DNA from: Paulinella micropora
Lineage: Eukaryota; Cercozoa; Imbricatea; Euglyphida
Direction: 5' to 3'
DNA length: 28,738 bases
Assembly (NCBI GenBank): GCA_009731375.1
Contig: BJOX01000367.1
Coordinates: forward strand, 185,562 to 214,299
Part shown: positions 24,549-28,738 of the stretch, piece after piece
Position numbering within the stretch: position 1 is the stretch's first letter
Layout: each line of letters starts with the position of its first letter
Notes under the pieces: generated by a model
What the model saw: the letters and a program-made list of their open reading frames with translations, nothing else
What the model was told of the DNA's origin: nothing
Databases searched by the model: none
Position numbers and translations under genes: made by a program

Positions 24549-25180
24549 TTAACCCTTCGACGGTATCACCGCTTATACGAGCGAGTAACAAATTTTCTTC
24601 CTTCTTGACGGGAAATACGGTCAGTGACTGGAAAATTCACCACAAAAATGACTGTGTACTTTATTGAGGTAATCAGGCAGTGCGCGTGCATAAATCCAAA
24701 AGAAATCTTGTTGCTATGGACTGGGAGCTCACCTTGCTTCACTTCAATACATCAGGACATGCCAAACGGCATCACCATATACCGTTATTTGCGGTCATAA
24801 GTAGAAAAAAAACTCCAAATATTGCGGCACATTACACGAAAGCTCTTTCCACCTCTGGGGGATGCTGACCCGTCAGGTTTTGGAAAGAGTAGTGATCCTT
24901 TTGAGCTGACATTTTAGTATGTCATGGAGAATTCATAAAATCTTGGGGAGCATACTTTATATTTGCTCATTCTATGTTGGTTTTGTCTCAGCAGCCACTC
25001 CTCGTAAATGACTGGGAGTACCAGTGAACATAAAAATGCTGTCGAATGACCAAACCGGGCCGACACACTTTTCAGGGGCCGACACACGACTTTCATCGGG
25101 AAAGCAGGCAAAATTGTGAAATTTTTACTCGCTTATACGAGCGATAATGCTCGTATACGCGACTTCCTGGGAAGGGTTAA
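24549..25180. mobile_element. piggyBac-like MITE with TTAA target duplication
   Basis: TTAA at 24549-24552 and 25177-25180 flank a 624-bp segment that starts CCCTTC (24553) and ends GAAGGG (25176). TTAA duplication and CCCTT-type inverted ends are the signature of piggyBac transposons. Subterminal inverted sequences (CGCTTATACGAGCGAGTAA near 24573 and its imperfect reverse complement, twice, near 25128-25160) strengthen the call. Open frames inside are short (about 60 codons) and show no DDD transposase motifs that I can see, so it is probably non-autonomous. Confidence 0.8.
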
Positions 25181-25197
25181 TAAAATTATTTATCTAC

Positions 25198-25705
25198 AAA
25201 CAACAACAACAACAACAACAACAAAACACACACACACACACACACACACAACAACAACAACAACTAACCCTAACCCTAACAACAACAACAACAACAATAA
25301 CAAGAACAACAATCAACAACACAAATAAACAACGACAACAAGAACAAGAACAACAACAAATGCAGCAGAGACAGCAACAACAACGACAGCAGCAACAAAA
25401 ATAACTGCAACAGCAACAGCGACGACGACAATAACAACAACAACAACAACGACGACAACAACAACAACAACAACACCAACAACAACAACAACAAAAGCAA
25501 CACAACACACAACACACACACACATACACACATATACACACATGCACACAACACAGGCACAAAGCACCACACACACACACACATATATATGTATACACGC
25601 ACATGCACACACACACACATACACACACGCAACACACNNNNNNNNNNAGAGAGAGAGAGAGACTCTCACACACACAGAAACCAAAACAATAACGAAAAAC
25701 AACAA

Positions 25706-25738
<33 letters not shown>

Positions 25739-25746
25739 TAACAGCG

Positions 25747-25800
<54 letters not shown>

Positions 25801-25821
25801 ACAACAACAACGACAACAACG

Positions 25822-25861
<40 letters not shown>

Positions 25862-25900
25862 CGACGACGACGACCACGACCACGACACCATCATCACGGA
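25198..25900. repeat. AAC and CA microsatellites with a 10-N gap
   Basis: CAA/AAC trinucleotide arrays with CA stretches, ACGACG variants, a GA patch and a 10-N gap at 25638-25647. On the minus strand this is TTG/GTT and GT sequence within a P450 intron. The open frames are repeat translations. Confidence 0.95.
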
Positions 25901-26055
25901 GATTTAAAGCCACGCTGTATTGTCCTGTACGTATTCTCAACAACACAGAGAGGAGACACAACAACAACAACAACAGACAACCCGGAGGAGATACATGGCA
26001 AGTCCACATGGCCTTGCACGTAGTGACGAACATCAGCGGTGATGTGTGTGCGTGT

Positions 26056-26086
<31 letters not shown>

Positions 26087-26104
26087 GGGGGGGGGGGGAA
26101 AAAA
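25901..26104. other. Short unique stretch, then GT and poly-G run into a gap
   Basis: About 140 bases (25901-26040) are not repetitive. No P450 motif was found in them in any minus frame. GT and a G run of about 30, then AAAAA, lead into the gap. Confidence 0.7.
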
Positions 26105-26261
26105 NNNNNNNNNNNNNNNNNNNNNNNNNNNNNNNNNNNNNNNNNNNNNNNNNNNNNNNNNNNNNNNNNNNNNNNNNNNNNNNNNNNNNNNNNNNNNNNN
26201 NNNNNNNNNNNNNNNNNNNNNNNNNNNNNNNNNNNNNNNNNNNNNNNNNNNNNNNNNNNNN
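26105..26261. other. Assembly gap (157 N) within the P450 intron region
   Basis: Left edge G-run plus AAAAA, right edge TTTT plus C-run, so the flanks are inverted copies. The exon with the conserved ExxR motif, missing elsewhere, could lie here. Confidence 0.95.
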
Positions 26262-26369
26262 TTTTCCCCCCCCCCCCCCCCATCCCCCCCTACGCATGAT
26301 TTGCTAGTAAAATATTGCAACAACAAACAAGGAGAAACTAACGAGATCAAGAAACAGAGAACTGAACGC

Positions 26370-26372
26370 ATT

Positions 26373-26409
<37 letters not shown>

Positions 26410-26740
26410 ACAACAACAACAACAATAACTACAACAACAACAACATCAACAACAAGAACAAGAACAAGAACAAGAACAGGAACAAGAACAACAAGAACAA
26501 GAACAACAAGAACAAAGAACAACAAGAACAAAGAACAACAACAACAACCACCACCACCACCACCACAACAACAAGAAAAAGAACAAGAACAACAACAACA
26601 ACAACCACCACCACCGCAACAACAACAACCACCGCCACAACAACAAAACCACCACACCACAACAACAACCACACACACCAACCACCAACCACATACACCA
26701 CCAACCGCAAACACCTTAACCCTCAACCACACACGCACAA
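26370..26740. repeat. CAT, CAA, AAGAAC and ACC microsatellites
   Basis: An ATC array followed by CAA/AAC, AACAAG and CCA arrays, all within the P450 intron. On the sense (minus) strand these are GAT, TTG, TTC/TTG and GGT repeats. Confidence 0.9.
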
Positions 26741-26748
26741 ACCATAAC

Positions 26749-26874
26749 CTGAGCCTCCTGCCTGGCTTTGGCTTGGACATCCGGGTAGCGCGACAGCAAG
26801 CGCACAATCCAGGCCAGGGCAATGGCGGTGGTGTCATGGCCAGCCAAAAAGAACACCCACAGGTTGGGTAAGAC
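26749..26874 (-). CDS. Cytochrome P450 exon (I-helix)
   Basis: The acceptor TCTACGGGCAG and donor GTTATG bound 126 nt, exactly 42 codons in phase 0. The product VLPNLWVFFLAGHDTTAIAL carries the oxygen-activation motif A-G-H-D-T-T of the I-helix, followed by IVRLLSRYPDVQAKARQEAQ. Exon boundaries and phase agree with the neighbouring exon at 27149. Confidence 0.93.
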
Positions 26875-26999
26875 CTGCCCGTAGAAGAAAATGGTGATAT
26901 GAGCGATGAGGAGAGAGGTAGAAGGAGAAATAGTAGGAGTGCATGAGTAGAGCAGAATAGAGTAGAGGGTTACGTACATGGTTTTTAGATGTGTATGGA

Positions 27000-27005
27000 T
27001 ACGAG

Positions 27006-27048
<43 letters not shown>

Positions 27049-27104
27049 GGNNNNNNNNNNGGGAGAGGGGGAGAGAGGGAGGAGGAGGAGGAGGAGGAGG
27101 AGGA

Positions 27105-27146
<42 letters not shown>
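27000..27146. repeat. Poly-G run, 10-N gap, GGA and GA arrays
   Basis: About 40 G, N at 27051-27060, then GGAGGA and GA repeats that touch the donor of the 45-nt P450 exon. Confidence 0.95.
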
Positions 27147-27148
27147 AC

Positions 27149-27193
27149 CTCTTCTTCCTTGATGCCGTTCTCGCGGCCCGATCGTGGAATGAC
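27149..27193 (-). CDS. Cytochrome P450 micro-exon (45 nt)
   Basis: The acceptor ATGTTACAG and donor GTGCTC delimit 15 codons, VIPRSGRENGIKEEE, in phase 0 at both ends. This joins the preceding exon (ends LDQLGG) to the I-helix exon in frame. The position fits the G-H loop of a P450. The short length and the repeat context make it easy to miss. Confidence 0.75.
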
Positions 27194-27199
27194 CTGTAA

Positions 27200-27550
27200 C
27201 ATAAACATTAAATATGAATATAAATATGAACATAAACATAAATATGAACATATATAAGTAACATAAACATAAATATGAACATAAATATGAACGTTGTAAG
27301 GAATATGAATATCAAGATGGATATATCTCTTTAAATGAATGTGAATATTGCATTTTGACATAAATATCAATATCAAATTATCAATATCAATATCAATATC
27401 AATATCAATATCAATATCAATATCAATGTCATATCAATATCAATATTAAAATCAGAATGAATATAGTATGCCATGGCTATCGACTTGAATGTAATGTAAT
27501 GTAATGTAATATAATGTAATGCAACGCAATCAAATGTAATACATAATATA
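27200..27550. repeat. AT-rich minisatellites (ATAAATATGAAC, ATCAAT, TAATG)
   Basis: Three successive AT-rich arrays: ATAAATATGAAC-like units (about 27200-27300), ATCAAT units (27366-27446) and TAATG units (27488-27530). All lie in the P450 intron. Confidence 0.9.
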
Positions 27551-27624
27551 TGATAAGTATGATATAATATGATGTAATACCAGATCTAACAGGTCTACGG
27601 GCTCTGCCCGCGGCCGGCCCTCTA

Positions 27625-27786
27625 AATACATACATACATACATATATGCATACATACATATATACATATATACATACATATATACATATATACATACATA
27701 CATACATACATACATACATACATACATAGATACATACACACATAGATACATACATACATACATACATGCATACATACATACATACA

Positions 27787-27819
<33 letters not shown>

Positions 27820-27835
27820 GTATATATATATATTT

Positions 27836-27867
<32 letters not shown>

Positions 27868-27970
27868 CATACATACGTACATGCATGCATGCATGCATGC
27901 ATACATACATACATACATACATACATACATACATACATACATACATGCATGCATACATGCACATACATAC
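27625..27970. repeat. CATA tetranucleotide array
   Basis: CATA units with GCAT variants. It is the complement of the TATG satellite on the left, so TATG here is on the minus, sense strand of P450. Confidence 0.95.
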
Positions 27971-28014
27971 CTGCCTCCTCTTTTTCCCACTCGGCCCGCC
28001 TCTTTGTGACGGCC

Positions 28015-28017
<3 letters not shown>

Positions 28018-28094
<77 letters not shown>

Positions 28095-28161
28095 AAAAAA
28101 AGAAAGAAANNNNNNNNNNTGCACAGAGGGCGTAGAGAAATCAAGCCAAACCAAGCCTATG

Positions 28162-28201
<40 letters not shown>

Positions 28202-28303
28202 AAGCAAGGCAAAAAAGAGGAGGTAGATGTACAAACATCTGCACAGAGGGGGTAGAGAAACCAAGCCAAGCCAAGCCAAGCCAAGCCAAGCCAAGCCACA
28301 ATC
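28018..28303. repeat. GA arrays, 10-N gap, 120-bp spaced direct repeat, CCAAG array
   Basis: GA repeats (28018-28090 and 28164-28197), N at 28110-28119, a near-identical 38-base segment at 28120 and 28240, and a CCAAG pentanucleotide array (about 28261-28298). Confidence 0.9.
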
Positions 28304-28309
28304 GCATAC

Positions 28310-28484
28310 CCCTCCAAGCTGGTCGAGCATGTGGTCGATTGCTTTGTTGAGTTTGACATTCCTCGGCAGGAACAATAGCTTGTCCAGAAAAGGAAAAATC
28401 CCAAACAGTATATTGGAGGTTTCTTTCATGATGTACTTGTAGGTTCTGTAAGTCTCTTCAAAGTTCCCCTTGTTGGCACCAAAC
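28310..28484 (-). CDS. Cytochrome P450 exon (upstream of the I-helix)
   Basis: An acceptor of T-run plus CGTCAG and a donor GTATGC bound 175 nt. It completes an Arg codon and then encodes FGANKGNFEETYRTYKYIMK, then ILFGIFPFLDKLLFLPRN and KAIDHMLDQLGG, ending in phase 0. The pattern FPFLDK...P...KAxDxMLDxL is common before the G-helix in microsomal P450s. The upstream exons with the membrane anchor and helices A-C are outside the window or lost in repeats. Confidence 0.8.
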
Positions 28485-28487
28485 CTG

Positions 28488-28509
28488 ACGAAAAAAAAAA
28501 AAAAAAAAG

Positions 28510-28548
<39 letters not shown>

Positions 28549-28650
28549 CAGACAGACAGACAGACATATATATATATATATGTATATACAGAATATATAT
28601 ATATATAAAGAGAGAGAGAGAGAGGGGGGGGAGGGAGGGAGGGAGGGAGG

Positions 28651-28738
<88 letters not shown>
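28488..28738. repeat. A-run, GA, GACA, TATA and GGGA microsatellites
   Basis: Simple repeats fill the right end of the window. On the minus strand the T-run directly forms the polypyrimidine tract of the P450 acceptor at 28485. Confidence 0.95.

Noticed and set aside
25264-25280. CCCTAACCCTAAC resembling telomere repeat
   Set aside because: Only two units in the middle of an AAC array. Slippage in a similar sequence explains it and there is no chromosome end nearby.
25194-26297. Poly-Val, poly-Leu, poly-Cys, poly-Asn and poly-Thr frames
   Set aside because: Products of AAC, CA and CAT microsatellites and of N runs, all inside a P450 intron.

Overview
This window looks like a scaffold piece from a free-living unicellular eukaryote. 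It has spliced genes with GT-AG introns, LTR retrotransposons, a DNA transposon and very large amounts of microsatellite. I cannot name the species; a myxomycete or an alga would both fit, and that is a guess. Nine runs of N interrupt the sequence, several of them at long G or C homopolymers. Single-base frameshifts are common, so most genes are broken as given. Sequencing error and real decay cannot be separated here.

Layout. 1-3935: simple repeats (CT, TATG, GGTA, CTAT) and an AT-rich minisatellite, with no gene I can support. 3936-6890: the 3' half of a Ty1/copia retrotransposon on the minus strand (pol linker, gap, RNase H, polypurine tract, LTR). 6890-18594: a strikingly GC-rich, gene-dense, apparently intron-poor island. 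18595-22538: the 5' half of a second, related copia element on the minus strand (protease region, extra ORF, zinc-knuckle gag, gag, primer-binding site, LTR). 22539-23464: AT-rich sequence. 23465-28484: a minus-strand cytochrome P450 gene with five recognisable exons separated by microsatellite-filled introns; one intron holds a 624-bp piggyBac-like MITE. 28485-28738: more microsatellite.

The island is the most interesting part. It encodes an RPB10-like RNA polymerase subunit, an archaeo-eukaryotic (UL52/PrimPol type) primase with a C-terminal zinc finger, a C2H2 zinc-finger protein, a protein with about ten CxxC knuckles in tandem repeats, two divergently transcribed membrane proteins, a small helical protein and a large leucine-rich-repeat-like solenoid protein. 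An own RNA polymerase subunit plus an AEP primase, compact genes, short 3' ends with AATAAA and a base composition unlike the flanks suggest a piece of a large DNA virus of protists (nucleocytoplasmic or mirusvirus-like) integrated in the host genome. No capsid, packaging ATPase or DNA polymerase gene is in view, so this is an inference.

Nearly every island gene carries a frameshift or stop. The RPB10-like gene has a TGA exactly at the first cysteine of its CC zinc-ligand pair. Two copia remnants, complementary in gene content and on the same strand, bracket the island, but their LTRs differ.
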